NCBI GenBank assembly: GCA_965223215.1
Contig: CBDCVZ010000010.1
Location: forward strand, 5,952,001-6,016,000
Length of the DNA stretch: 64,000 nucleotides
Direction: 5' to 3'
DNA from: JABDMH01 sp965223215
GTDB lineage: Bacteria; Bacteroidota; Bacteroidia; Chitinophagales; Saprospiraceae
The translations under genes were made by a program, and so were the position numbers. Position 1 is the stretch's first letter. Each line of letters opens with the position of its first letter. The notes under the pieces were generated by a model that was not told where the DNA came from, ran no database searches, and was given only the letters and a program-made list of their open reading frames with translations. Of the stretch, positions 16,918 through 26,471 are shown in pieces.

Positions 16918-18549
16918 CTACTTTAGCATCATGAATAGCAACTGCACAATAATGATCTTCCTGATCAAGGCAATGGGGAGCATGGTAGTGAAACCAATGT
17001 TGGGAAGTTTGTTGCCTGATCTTTCGATGGCTGCATCGAGGATCGCTGGCTGATTGGCCGCCATCCCGGTCAGGAAGCTAAATGGGATCTTGAACAGCTT
17101 ATAACCGACAAACAAAGTTACCACCGTCGTCAGGACGCTGATGATGATGCTCGAAACAAAAATTTGACCACCACCACCATTGCTGATGGTGCTAAGGAAG
17201 GTGTGACCGGAATTGATGCCAATGCCCGCCAGCAGTAAGGTAAGGCCAAATTGTCGCAAAGTTAAGTTGGCACTATAAGGCAAGGTCCAGACCAGTGGTC
17301 CAGTGCGGCGTAGGGAGCCTAAGACCAGCGCTACCAACAAGGGCCCTCCAGCAAAACCCAACTTAAATGTTGATCCACCGGGAAGATTAAATTCAATCAA
17401 TCCCAGCCACAGGCCAAGCGCCATGCCCAGCCCGAAGGACAGGAGGTTGACATGACTTAAATCTTCATATGAATTGCCAAAGAGCTTTGCGATCCTCGGT
17501 AAGTCCTCTCGCTGCGAGACAATACGCACCTGGTCACCTAGTTCGAGGATGGTGTCGCCCGAGGCCAATAGATCGATGTCACCGCGACGGTACCTCGAGA
17601 TGATGGCAGCGTATTTCTCTGAAAGATTTAGGGCCGCCAGCTTCTGTCCGGCGACTTTTGGATTAGAGACAAAGATGCGGGCGGTATCATACATGTGATC
17701 ACCTAAAATTAGGGTCTCCTTGTCTTCTTTTCCCAGTAGGTCAATGGTTCGCTGAACCTCCTCCTGGTTGCCCACGATTTTCAAAATGTCTCCTTTCTGG
17801 AGTACCAGGTCCCAATTGCTCAAAGTGATCTTACCGTTGCGCAGTACTCGCCCAAAAACAATGGCTAATTGATGGCTATTGATGACATCCCGAATGGTGC
17901 GTCCTACCATGCCCTCCGCCTGAATCCGCACTCCGGTGTTAACCATTTCTTGCTCGATTGGATATTCCTTCCTCAGGACCTGCTCTTCCTCTCGGTATCT
18001 GATTTTCAGCAACTTTTCCATGAGTCCCATCGCCATCATCACCCCCAAGACCCCCATAGGGTAACTGATAGAGTATCCCACGACCGCTTCTCGCGAAAGT
18101 TGGGCCGATTGCTCGGGATCATAGTTGTTGGAAATGGCATCGAGGAGGCCAGCGAGTGCAGCGGTATTCGTAGTAACCCCGGCAAATAGGCCTGCCGTGG
18201 TTGATGCCTGAAAGTGAAAAAGGAAATGCAAGCCAAAAGCCAGTGCCGCCGAGAAGGTGAGCATTAAGAGTATGAATAAAACATCTCGGATTCCGTTTTT
18301 CTGTACGTTTTGAAAGAATCCCGGACCACTTTGCAATCCAATCGTGTAGACAAAAATGGTCAGGCCAAGAAAGACGACGATCTCGGGTATGCGTAAGGCG
18401 GGATCTAAGGCGCCAAACCCGAGCCCCAGAAACAACACAGCTGCCACTCCCAGGCCGGTGCCCTTGACACGTATACTGCCAATCCAATAGCCTAAACCAG
18501 CTACCACAAACAGGAGCAAGACGTGATTTTCCTTAAACGCTTCTATCAT
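16918..18549 (-). CDS. AspT/YidE/YbjL-type transporter with two TrkA-C domains
   Basis: A 543-residue protein. It has about five hydrophobic helices at 10-190, a cytosolic block at about 200-375 with two RCK/TrkA-C-like repeats (GMVGRTIRDV...GDILKIVG and VAGQKLAALN...GDQVRIVS), and about five helices in the C-terminal half. This is the architecture of the aspartate:alanine antiporter (AspT) and YidE/YbjL family. It probably exchanges an organic anion across the inner membrane. The substrate is unknown; no decarboxylase gene is next to it, so an AspT-style energy cycle is not supported here. Confidence 0.9.
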   Translation of the reverse strand: MIEAFKENHVLLLFVVAGLGYWIGSIRVKGTGLGVAAVLFLGLGFGALDPALRIPEIVVFLGLTIFVYTIGLQSGPGFFQNVQKNGIRDVLFILLMLTFSAALAFGLHFLFHFQASTTAGLFAGVTTNTAALAGLLDAISNNYDPEQSAQLSREAVVGYSISYPMGVLGVMMAMGLMEKLLKIRYREEEQVLRKEYPIEQEMVNTGVRIQAEGMVGRTIRDVINSHQLAIVFGRVLRNGKITLSNWDLVLQKGDILKIVGNQEEVQRTIDLLGKEDKETLILGDHMYDTARIFVSNPKVAGQKLAALNLSEKYAAIISRYRRGDIDLLASGDTILELGDQVRIVSQREDLPRIAKLFGNSYEDLSHVNLLSFGLGMALGLWLGLIEFNLPGGSTFKLGFAGGPLLVALVLGSLRRTGPLVWTLPYSANLTLRQFGLTLLLAGIGINSGHTFLSTISNGGGGQIFVSSIIISVLTTVVTLFVGYKLFKIPFSFLTGMAANQPAILDAAIERSGNKLPNIGFTTMLPIALIRKIIIVQLLFMMLK

Positions 18550-18573
18550 CAGCCGCCAGGGTCAATTTGGCTG

Positions 18574-18607
18574 CAAAGCTAGATTTTTATCGATCTATTC
18601 AGACAAA
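18574..18607 (-). promoter_or_regulatory. Candidate promoter for the AspT/YidE-type transporter
   Basis: On the minus strand TAGCTTTG (18581 to 18574) fits TAnnTTTG, with TTTG (18607 to 18604) 22 bp upstream. The start codon at 18549 is 24 bp downstream of the -7 box. Confidence 0.5.
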
Positions 18608-18652
18608 ATTTAACCGACCGTGCTTAGGAGCAATGCCGTATGGTAATCCAAG

Positions 18653-20797
18653 CTAGGTCAGACATGCTTTGACCCTCGACTTCGTAAAAGGCATGTGTCT
18701 AATGGCTTTACCAGTTAAAGCCAAAAAGGCATTTGCAATGGCCCCACCCACGACGGGTAAGCTTGCCTCACCAATACCCATGGGATCCTCCTGCGAATCG
18801 ATGATTTCGATGTCAATGGATTCTGGAGCTTCGGAGAGGCGGAGCAGGGGATAGTCATGAAAATTGGATTGTTGAACCTTCCCTTCTTGAAAGGTTATGC
18901 GTTCCTTGAGGACACTACTCAGGCCGAAAATAATGCCGCCCTCCAGTTGAGCGATGGTATTATCTCGATGCACCACCACACCGGCGTCGATGGCGCACCA
19001 AAAGTGATGCACCTTGATTTCAAAATCAGTAAGTGAGATTTCTGCGACCCCAGCGGCAAGGGTACCACTTCGTTCGGCAAATGCCATCCCTCTTGCCCGT
19101 CCTTTAGGAGGAGTTGACCCCCAATCGCTCATTTGAGCTACCTTTTGAACCACCGCCTTTTCCCGCGGACTGTTTTGCAGTAGTTGCAAGCGCATCTCGA
19201 ATGGATCCATTCCCGTTGCCAGGCATATTTCATCCAGAAATGTTTCAATCGCAAATTTATTGGGACCATGGCCCACTGCTCGCCAATGCTTGGTCCGGAT
19301 TCCCTGATCCACGTTGCGAACTTCAATGTGTTGATTGGGGATATGATAATACGGAATCTTTATTCCTGAGGTCATCAATCCATCTCCCGTACCCGCAATA
19401 ATGTGCTGCCAAGCAACAATTCTTCCTTCTCGATCCAGCGTGGCACTCAGCGATTGGACCGACATTGGCCGGAAAGCTCCATAGCGTACGTCATCTTCTC
19501 GTGACCAAATGAGCTTGACGGGCTTCCTTACTTTTTTGGCAATGATGCAGGCTTCCTCCACATAGTCTGACATGGATCTTCTTCCAAAACCACCCCCCAG
19601 AAAACATGGACGTAGGGTGACCTGCTCAAAGGGTATCCCCAGTGTGCGGGCTGCTGTTTTGCGGGCACCATCGGTTGATTGGCTACCAACCCAGACCTCA
19701 GCGGATTCACCATTGCTTGAGAGGGAGACCACTGCATTGAGTGGCTCCATCTGAGCGTGATACGCAAAGTCGTTCTTATACACGGCATGATGCGCATATT
19801 CGTCCGGCATCTCACCCTTGCTGACCAGTATCTTGCCCACCTCACCGCCCGTTGCTAATTGCTCATACGACTCCACCGCCTTTTCTGAATCATATCCCAA
19901 AGCCTGGGTGTGACCATTCCAGTTAATTTGCATCTGTTTTTTGGCAAGTTCGGCCGTTTGCCAATGATTGGCGACCACCGCAATTCCATGATCGAGCAGG
20001 ACGAGATCGAGTACCCCATCGATCGCAAGGATGTCTTTTTCATTACGGATTTCGGGACGCATTCCGTTAACTGGTGTACGCCACATCGATGCATAAACCA
20101 TGTCTGGCAACTGCACATCCATGGCAAAGATTGCCTTGCCGTTACTCTTATCTGCGACGTCGACCCTATTGACGGACCTTCCAATCAATCTAAATTCTTC
20201 TGGTTTTTTCCATTTGGCCTCCGGGATCTCGGGTATTTCAAAGTCGATCTCTTGCTGCGATAAGCTTCCATAAGTCCAAGACCTACCAGAGGTACGGTGC
20301 ATCACTTTGCTTGGTGAGGTTGAGAGCTCGTTGAAATCAACCTGGTGAAGATTGGCGGCAAGTCTTTTCATCACATAGCGTACTTGTGCACCTGCGTGGC
20401 GCAAACTTTTATAATACCCTCGCACCGTTCTACTCCCTACGGTGATCATGGGACCACCCAATTTTCCGCCCCACTGGAGTCCATAGATTTCCGGCTCAAT
20501 GGGTGAATGCTCTACCACCACATCTTGCCAATCCGCATCCATTTCCTCTGCAATCAGGACCGCAAGTGCGGTCATCGACCCTTGGCCCATTTCAGCTGCT
20601 GGGCTGAAGATGGTAACCTTTCCGTCAGGTCCCACCGACACCCAGGCTGAAATCTCTTGAACATTTTGATCTTTGGGCTCCTTGTTCCGTCCTGAGATGA
20701 AGCCGGTTATAATAAACGAGAGCGTGAAGCCTCCGGTGGTAGCCAGAAACTTGCGGCGAGAAAGATTATTCTTCTGATTTGCTACTGGCATCTTCAT
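18653..20797 (-). CDS. iorB: Molybdenum hydroxylase large subunit (IorB-like, xanthine dehydrogenase family)
   Basis: A 714-residue protein. A twin-arginine signal (LSRRKFLATTGG, then a hydrophobic stretch) indicates folded export by Tat to the periplasm. Molybdopterin-binding segments include FLGGGFGRRSM, and the family's catalytic Glu is in GIGEASLPVVGG near the C-terminus. The length and signal match isoquinoline 1-oxidoreductase beta-type subunits, which hydroxylate N-heterocycles or oxidise aldehydes using the MPT-cytosine dinucleotide cofactor. It overlaps the upstream iron-sulfur subunit gene by 32 bp, so the two are translated together. No cytochrome electron acceptor or XdhC/MocA-type maturation gene is adjacent. 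The substrate is not predictable. Confidence 0.92.
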   Translation of the reverse strand: MKMPVANQKNNLSRRKFLATTGGFTLSFIITGFISGRNKEPKDQNVQEISAWVSVGPDGKVTIFSPAAEMGQGSMTALAVLIAEEMDADWQDVVVEHSPIEPEIYGLQWGGKLGGPMITVGSRTVRGYYKSLRHAGAQVRYVMKRLAANLHQVDFNELSTSPSKVMHRTSGRSWTYGSLSQQEIDFEIPEIPEAKWKKPEEFRLIGRSVNRVDVADKSNGKAIFAMDVQLPDMVYASMWRTPVNGMRPEIRNEKDILAIDGVLDLVLLDHGIAVVANHWQTAELAKKQMQINWNGHTQALGYDSEKAVESYEQLATGGEVGKILVSKGEMPDEYAHHAVYKNDFAYHAQMEPLNAVVSLSSNGESAEVWVGSQSTDGARKTAARTLGIPFEQVTLRPCFLGGGFGRRSMSDYVEEACIIAKKVRKPVKLIWSREDDVRYGAFRPMSVQSLSATLDREGRIVAWQHIIAGTGDGLMTSGIKIPYYHIPNQHIEVRNVDQGIRTKHWRAVGHGPNKFAIETFLDEICLATGMDPFEMRLQLLQNSPREKAVVQKVAQMSDWGSTPPKGRARGMAFAERSGTLAAGVAEISLTDFEIKVHHFWCAIDAGVVVHRDNTIAQLEGGIIFGLSSVLKERITFQEGKVQQSNFHDYPLLRLSEAPESIDIEIIDSQEDPMGIGEASLPVVGGAIANAFLALTGKAIRHMPFTKSRVKACLT

Positions 20798-21248
20798 TTA
20801 TTTTGGCTACTGACTGGATAGCTTTTAGAATACGAAGGTAAGTGCCGCAACGGCAGAGCACGCCATCCATGTATTTAATGATTTCTGCTTTAGTCGGCGA
20901 AGGTGTTTTGGCAAGCAATGCAGCAGCTTGCATAATCTGGCCGGACTGACAATACCCACATTGAGGGACCTGAGCGGTAATCCAAGCTTCTTGCAGTGGA
21001 TGAAGCGCTTCGGCTCCCAACCCTTCGATGGTGGTCACTTGCTTGCCTTGGATCGCTTGGAGAGGTGTCACACAAGCTCGTATGGGTTGGCCATTTAAAT
21101 GCACCGTGCATACACCGCACTGTGCGATGCCACATCCGTACTTGGTACCCGTTAATCCCAATCCGTCTCTGAGTGTCCACAAAAGATTGGCGCCGGCAGG
21201 AGCATCCACTTCCACGGATTGGCCGTTTAGGGTGAAGGTTATCTTCAT
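20766..21248 (-). CDS. iorA: Molybdenum hydroxylase [2Fe-2S] subunit (IorA-like)
   Basis: A 160-residue protein of typical length. The plant-type ferredoxin cluster ligands are in GCGIAQCGVC plus a downstream Cys in RACVTP (about residues 40-60). The second, alpha-helical cluster ligands are in QCGYCQSGQ and LCRCGTYLR (about 100-140). It passes electrons from the molybdenum site in the partner subunit. It has no Tat signal of its own, so it is presumably carried out with the large subunit, as is known for this family. It is the first gene of the pair. Confidence 0.95.
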   Translation of the reverse strand: MKITFTLNGQSVEVDAPAGANLLWTLRDGLGLTGTKYGCGIAQCGVCTVHLNGQPIRACVTPLQAIQGKQVTTIEGLGAEALHPLQEAWITAQVPQCGYCQSGQIMQAAALLAKTPSPTKAEIIKYMDGVLCRCGTYLRILKAIQSVAKINEDASSKSEE

Positions 21249-21430
21249 CTGGTTGTGTTTTTACGCTTCGCTACAGAAGTTAGCTATATTATGGATATGC
21301 CTCAAGCAAAGTTGCATAAGATTATTTCATACTGCCATCAATCTATCCCAAGACTCCTTGGATATTGATCGCTCGATAATTTCGGGATAAGCCCTTATCT
21401 TCAACTGTGATTTCTAAATGCCAGTAACTC

Positions 21431-22135
21431 ATGAAAACTATCAACTTATTAATTCTAGTCTTAGTTCTTCTCACACCATGGCAGGTGGGCCATAGCCAGG
21501 AAAATGCGATTGGTGCTTATGAAAGTCAATTTGATGAAAACCGAGCTTTTCTCATTGTAACCAAAGAGTTTTATTCCATAGCCATTTTTAAAGCCAATGA
21601 TCACAACTTCATTGGGACAGAAGGGGGCTCCTGGCGCGACCTCGGAAATGGAGAAGTTGAAGTGGTCCGTGAGTTTAATACCCTCGATACGGGGAGTGTA
21701 GGTGTTGCAGAGCGGATTTCCGTGTCATTTGCAGCGACCGGAATGAAAATTGAGGATCAGGATTGGTCACGGGTGGACGATGGTTCACCTGGAGCATTAG
21801 TTGGAGCTTGGCTGATAACGGGTCGAAAGCGAGACGGTGAGATGAGACGTAGAACACCTGGTGAGCGGAAAACCATGAAGATACTGTCAGGTTCTCGATT
21901 TCAATGGATCGCCTATCACACCGGCACCAAGGCATTTTCTGGTACCGGAGGAGGAACTTATACCACCAAAGACGGTAAATACATTGAAAAGATTGACTTT
22001 TTCTCTCGAGATGTGAGCCGGGTCGGAGCTGAGTTACCTTTCGATTTTGAGTTAAAGGATGGCGAATGGCATCACTCCGGACTAAGCAGCAAGGGAAGTC
22101 CAATCTATGAAATCTGGACTCTTCGCCCTCTATAA
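21431..22135 (+). CDS. Secreted protein with two lipocalin-like halves
   Basis: A 234-residue protein with a signal peptide (TINLLILVLVLLTPWQVGHS). Two halves look related: each has a GA(W/Y) start, a central GT.GG strand (FIGTEGGSW; FSGTGGGTYTT) and a late strand. This suggests a duplicated small beta-barrel of the lipocalin/calycin type. The second half contains TMKILSGSRFQWIAYHTGT and ends SPIYEIWTL. I associate this pattern with Bacteroidota proteins labelled 'membrane or secreted', with no known ligand. It is divergent from iorAB and may share its regulatory region. Confidence 0.75.
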   Translation: MKTINLLILVLVLLTPWQVGHSQENAIGAYESQFDENRAFLIVTKEFYSIAIFKANDHNFIGTEGGSWRDLGNGEVEVVREFNTLDTGSVGVAERISVSFAATGMKIEDQDWSRVDDGSPGALVGAWLITGRKRDGEMRRRTPGERKTMKILSGSRFQWIAYHTGTKAFSGTGGGTYTTKDGKYIEKIDFFSRDVSRVGAELPFDFELKDGEWHHSGLSSKGSPIYEIWTLRPL

Positions 22136-22219
22136 CTAAAGTACTCTAAGCAAGGAGTTGAGGCTGAAATCGGTTCCAAACCCTCATCCAATCCGGTAAA
22201 ATTATTGAAATTTTTTACC

Positions 22220-22254
22220 GTGCAAGTATGTTGCACGATGCCAGTTTATCTTTG
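22220..22254 (+). promoter_or_regulatory. Inverted repeat plus -7 box before the 117-aa gene
   Basis: A perfect inverted repeat GTGCAA-N5-TTGCAC (22220-22236) is followed 10 bp later by TATCTTTG (22247-22254), an exact TAnnTTTG box, 25 bp before the ATG at 22280. The repeat covers the place where a -33 element should be, as an operator or activator site would. Confidence 0.45.
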
Positions 22255-22279
22255 ATTTATACTTAAAAGGAAACTAGTC

Positions 22280-22633
22280 ATGGTAAACAGCATCTTATCT
22301 TCACAGCCCTCCGAACTACAACGGAACATCGATTTAGTTGCTCAGGATTTATTGAATGCGGAGTCGCGATTTGCACTTCCCTCAGCAGACCTGCTTGCTG
22401 AATTATTAGAATTGCGACCCGAGCAAAATGTTTGGATGTATGAGCCAGACTGTGATGAGTCAGGTCAAAATTTAGTCAAGGCAACTTTTCGTCTACACGC
22501 TAGTACAGGTATTGTTTTCCATATCTCTTGCCAAATAGATGACCATGGTAATGCACTAGGTTGGATGGAACCGCACGACATTGTGGTTCCAGCCGTTAAT
22601 CAGCCCACTGTTAAGAAAGCGCTGGCAGCCTAA
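22280..22633 (+). CDS. Small soluble protein of unknown function
   Basis: A 117-residue protein without signal peptide or membrane helix. The N-terminal half is helical (ELQRNIDLVAQDLLNAESRF, LLAELLEL). The C-terminal half alternates strands (VKATFRLHASTGIVFHISCQ). The calculated look is acidic. I recognise no family. A plausible promoter and inverted repeat lie just upstream, which supports it being a real, regulated gene. It converges on the SprB/OmpA gene. Confidence 0.6.
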   Translation: MVNSILSSQPSELQRNIDLVAQDLLNAESRFALPSADLLAELLELRPEQNVWMYEPDCDESGQNLVKATFRLHASTGIVFHISCQIDDHGNALGWMEPHDIVVPAVNQPTVKKALAA

Positions 22634-22687
22634 GCTCTCGACGGAAGGTATCTGCACAAAGAGGCTCTTTGCCCCAGTCTCGGAGAT

Positions 22688-25360
22688 CTATCCATCTTCC
22701 TTGACTTTTAAGATGTTGATCTCCACCCGTTGATTCTTTCTCCTGCCTTCCGGAGTACGATTGGAATAGATGGGATTTCGCTTGCCATATCCCTTGTAAT
22801 AGACTCGTTCATCCGCAATGCCCTGCTGCACAATATAGACTGCCACAGACTTTGCCCTTTCGGTGGATAACTTGTCGCAAAACTCATCTGGTGGAATGTT
22901 ATTGGTATGGCCTTCCACTCTAATGACTACACCGGGATTGTCCTTTAAGAATTGATACACTTCATCTAGTACTGGTTTGGCCGATTCATTGATGTTTGTG
23001 CTATCGGCGTCAAACTGGAGCATTTGCATCTGTACCACCTGACCGGTGCGGAGCTTGGATAGACTTAGCTGGGGTAGGATCTTTTGCTTTGTTTCAAACT
23101 CAGTGGTGACACTGCATCCCCTACTGTCGGTGACGGTTACGGAATGCATGCCCAGGGCCAGGTTTTCAACTCTTTCACCGGTGTAGTTGTTATCCCATTG
23201 ATAGGTATACTTGCCACTTCCGCCTACTACTTCCAATTGGGCCTTACCATCACTGGAAGCCGCATCCGTTACACCTCGCTGTTCGACCACTTTCACGGTT
23301 AGTTCAGCTGGTTCTTCCAGAGTGACACTTGCATGAGCACTATTTCCCACCACATCGGTTACCGTGACTGAGTAAGTTCCACCGGATAACCCAGCCAATT
23401 GATTTCCCGAGAGCGAGGCATCATTCCACTGGTATTGAAAGGGGCCCTTTCCACCCCGAATTTCAACCTCTACAGATCCTGCGTCATCCCCGAAGCAGTT
23501 GATTTCGCCTTCCACGTTTAGTGCTATCGAAAGCTCAGAAATATCTTCCGTGATTTCGACGGATGCTTCTTGGGTACATCCCTGTTCGTCGGTGACCGTT
23601 ACCGTGTGCATGCCCGGGCTGAGATTGGTCACACTCTTGGTGGTTTCACCGTTGTCCCAGGCATATTGATAATTGCCAGATCCTCCTGAGGCTTTTACGG
23701 AAGCCCGGCCATCTGAATTTCCGGTGCTGGCAGCGGCATTGACCGTTGCGACCACTTGAAGTGCCTCAATCTTCTCAATGTTTATAGAGGTACTTACTTC
23801 CTTACCCATGGCATCACTAACCGTTACATAGTATTGACCGGCTTGCAAGGCGGTGACTTCACCTCCAGACAGGGCGGCGTCACTCCACTTGAATTGATAG
23901 GGTGCCAGTCCCCCCTGCACGATTGCTTTAACCGCATTTGCACGGTCACCCGCACATTTGCTGGTGCCGGTTCTTTCCAGGGTTACCATCAATTCGGCAA
24001 TTTCCTGTGAAATCTCCACGGAACCTTCCGCCTTGCAGCCCTTCGCATCGGTCACCGTGAGGTTGTGTAATCCAGCCGTCAGATTCTCAGCTCGAGGGCC
24101 TGCCTCACCATTGTCCCACTGAAAGGTATATTTTGGCTTGCCACCTTCCACAGTGGCAACAGCACTGCCCCTGGAACTGCCATCGGGGGTTGCGGGCTGC
24201 TCGGCTTTAATGGACAGGTGAATCCTCGAGTCAGCGATCACTCCTTCAGCTGCCTTGGATTGGCCCCGACTGTCGGTCACGGTTACCACATATTGTCCCG
24301 GCCCTAGATTCTTAGGATTGTCCCCTGCTAGGGCATCGGCCCATTGATATTGATAGGGGGGTTGGCCGCCATTAATCTTTACGATCAGAGAGCCATTGTC
24401 TTCACCCGGTACACATGACAATTCGTTTTCGACCAAACAAGTCACGGTCATTGCCGACTCTTTCTCAATCAAATAGAGACCCTTATCCTGGGTGCCAACC
24501 CAGACCGCTCCTGTGCGATCAACCGCCAAGCAGTTAACATCAGAGCTGGTGAAATAATCAGCACCATCAAAAATTCGGTAGCGTTCGTTGTCGGGGTCAT
24601 ACATTGTGAGATATTCGGAGGCAATCCAGAGCCGACCATCCTTGTCGAGCGCAATGTCTTTGATGGCTCCCTGTACGTTTTCCAGATCAATTTCGATCGA
24701 TCGCCAGTCATCTTTTTCATCCACAATCCAAATCAGATCTTCGGCCAATAACCAGATGTTTTGTCCGCGATGAGTCACCGCCGAAAATCGAAAATACCGC
24801 TCCTCCAGCCCCCATCGACCACCACGACCCACTAAGACGCCTTCATCGGTTCCAAAAAAATGTCGGTCTTCATCGCCATCGACGTAGATGGTATTAATGG
24901 TATTTGAACGCAACTTGGGCATTCGACGGTTCACCTCTTTGACCCACTTTAACTTGGGTTGCGTTTTAAACATAAAGAGGCCTGCCTCAGAGGTTCCAAT
25001 CCACAAATGGTCTTGTACGGCGTTGTAATAGCCTGAGGTGATCTCATTAGATCCACTCAATACGCCCCCGAGTAAGTTGTTTAGATCTCCCTTATTCCAA
25101 CGCAAATCTTGATTTCCATCTGGTAGGGTCAGCAAGGACACTTTGCCCGCAGGAATTTCTTTTGGCGTGGCAAGGTCAGCCGCATGAACCTGAAAAAGAC
25201 CTTCAGAATTTGTGATCCACTTGTTGTCGTTTTCATCGATGTGAATATTGATCACTGGAGCATCTGGTGATACAGCCGTACAACGCTCAACTCGCATAGC
25301 TTCCTGACTCCAACCAATCTGGATCAGGTTAAGCAGTAGAAATAGTAAAAGTGTCCTCAT
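22688..25360 (-). CDS. OmpA-family protein with propeller and six SprB repeats
   Basis: The protein has 890 residues from the ATG at 25360. Order: signal peptide; a two-component-regulator-type beta-propeller (about 25-300, e.g. DNKWITNSEGLFQV, DHLWIGTSEAGLF, AVWVGTQDKGLYLI); six SprB repeats (about 305-760, each with GG..PYQYQW and L..G.Y.VTVTD); then a C-terminal OmpA/MotB peptidoglycan-binding domain (FDADSTNINESAKPVLDEVY, VEGHTNN, LSTERAKSVA, YGKRNPI). The OmpA domain should tie it to the cell wall on the periplasmic face of the outer membrane. It has no T9SS sorting domain. The repeats alternate between two subtypes. The cellular role is unknown; adhesion or envelope sensing are possible. 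Confidence 0.88.
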   Translation of the reverse strand: MRTLLLFLLLNLIQIGWSQEAMRVERCTAVSPDAPVINIHIDENDNKWITNSEGLFQVHAADLATPKEIPAGKVSLLTLPDGNQDLRWNKGDLNNLLGGVLSGSNEITSGYYNAVQDHLWIGTSEAGLFMFKTQPKLKWVKEVNRRMPKLRSNTINTIYVDGDEDRHFFGTDEGVLVGRGGRWGLEERYFRFSAVTHRGQNIWLLAEDLIWIVDEKDDWRSIEIDLENVQGAIKDIALDKDGRLWIASEYLTMYDPDNERYRIFDGADYFTSSDVNCLAVDRTGAVWVGTQDKGLYLIEKESAMTVTCLVENELSCVPGEDNGSLIVKINGGQPPYQYQWADALAGDNPKNLGPGQYVVTVTDSRGQSKAAEGVIADSRIHLSIKAEQPATPDGSSRGSAVATVEGGKPKYTFQWDNGEAGPRAENLTAGLHNLTVTDAKGCKAEGSVEISQEIAELMVTLERTGTSKCAGDRANAVKAIVQGGLAPYQFKWSDAALSGGEVTALQAGQYYVTVSDAMGKEVSTSINIEKIEALQVVATVNAAASTGNSDGRASVKASGGSGNYQYAWDNGETTKSVTNLSPGMHTVTVTDEQGCTQEASVEITEDISELSIALNVEGEINCFGDDAGSVEVEIRGGKGPFQYQWNDASLSGNQLAGLSGGTYSVTVTDVVGNSAHASVTLEEPAELTVKVVEQRGVTDAASSDGKAQLEVVGGSGKYTYQWDNNYTGERVENLALGMHSVTVTDSRGCSVTTEFETKQKILPQLSLSKLRTGQVVQMQMLQFDADSTNINESAKPVLDEVYQFLKDNPGVVIRVEGHTNNIPPDEFCDKLSTERAKSVAVYIVQQGIADERVYYKGYGKRNPIYSNRTPEGRRKNQRVEINILKVKEDG

Positions 25361-25602
25361 CAAAAAATTTACAATGAAACTTCAAATCATTTAATTGCGG
25401 GATCAGGTAGATAATCTTGGATCAAGCTTCATGTTTTGGCTCATACCCAAAATCCCAATAATAACGCCAATGAATCGCACTCTCGTGCAAGTCACCATAG
25501 ATATTGCATGGCTTGAACATCACCTGATTACAAATCCTATCTATACTTAAACTGTATAAAGCTGATTTTGAGACTTATAGAGCCAAAATCATGCCACTTC
25601 AC

Positions 25603-26331
25603 TTATTTTTCACCGTCCTGCTGAGCGAATACTTTCTTAAGTAAATCAGACGACCGTTGTCCCACGTCCGTTCGAATCCCCTCCTCCTTCTTTTCAATAA
25701 GACTAAATACACCATCGAGAGATTTGTTAGTCACATGGTCATCCAGATCTGGGTTGGTCTTTTTTACAAAGGGTAGCTTGTTATAGGCGGTGACTGCATC
25801 TTTCCAGAGCTCACGTGCATTCACTTCATCGAGGGCAGTTGCTATGACTGGCCTAAATTCACTATACAATTGTTCATTCGTGGTGCGATGCAAATATTGC
25901 GTGGCTGCATCCTTTTCACCCATCAATATTTGGGTCACGTCCTGGAAGGTCAATCCCTGGATCGCACTTACGAAGATGGGCTTGGCTTTTTTGGCGGCCA
26001 GTTCAGCTGCCCGGTTCATTCTTTCAACCAAGTCTTTCTCAAGGTTGCCAAAACCCGGCACCATCGTTAGCTTCTTCACCACCTGTTGTGCTTCTTCTGG
26101 CAATGCAATCTTATAAATCGATTCGTAAAACCCATTTTCAGCAGAGAGGAAATCCACCGCTTCTCCGGTTCCGACGTTTAAGGCTTCTTTTAAACCCATT
26201 CCAATCTCTTCATTGGTGAGGCCGGTACCATCTAAAACCTTCTTTGCTTTTCCCAGTAAATTACCAAGCTTTTGCGCTTCCACACTTTGGATGGAGAGCG
26301 CTAATAGGATCAAGAGTCCAATCAGTCGCAT
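25603..26331 (-). CDS. DUF4197 domain secreted protein
   Basis: The protein has 242 residues from the ATG at 26331, which gives a good signal peptide (RLIGLLILLALSIQSVEA); a GTG ten codons upstream is weaker. The rest is mostly helical: GLTNEEIGMGLKEALNVGTG, then LPEEAQQVVKKL, LVERMNRAAELAAKKAKPIF and a C-terminal LDGVFSLIEKKEEGIR. This pattern matches DUF4197, a periplasmic family of unknown function widespread in Bacteroidota and Proteobacteria. It stands alone between the SprB/OmpA gene and ada. Confidence 0.88.
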   Translation of the reverse strand: MRLIGLLILLALSIQSVEAQKLGNLLGKAKKVLDGTGLTNEEIGMGLKEALNVGTGEAVDFLSAENGFYESIYKIALPEEAQQVVKKLTMVPGFGNLEKDLVERMNRAAELAAKKAKPIFVSAIQGLTFQDVTQILMGEKDAATQYLHRTTNEQLYSEFRPVIATALDEVNARELWKDAVTAYNKLPFVKKTNPDLDDHVTNKSLDGVFSLIEKKEEGIRTDVGQRSSDLLKKVFAQQDGEK

Positions 26332-26471
26332 AGTCGCTTTTTTAATATTGATTCGCAACACCTAACGTCTGCTGGCAAGTTCTAGTTTTAGAAGAGGCAG
26401 CCGATCTTACTAGTCGGACTGTGATTCGTCAAAATTTAACTTTTCCTTTGCGTTTGGGATGGTGAAGGGGC

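Noticed and set aside
22657..22671. CAAAGAGGCTCTTTG hairpin as a terminator between convergent genes
   Set aside because: The stem is only six bases with no T run on either strand.
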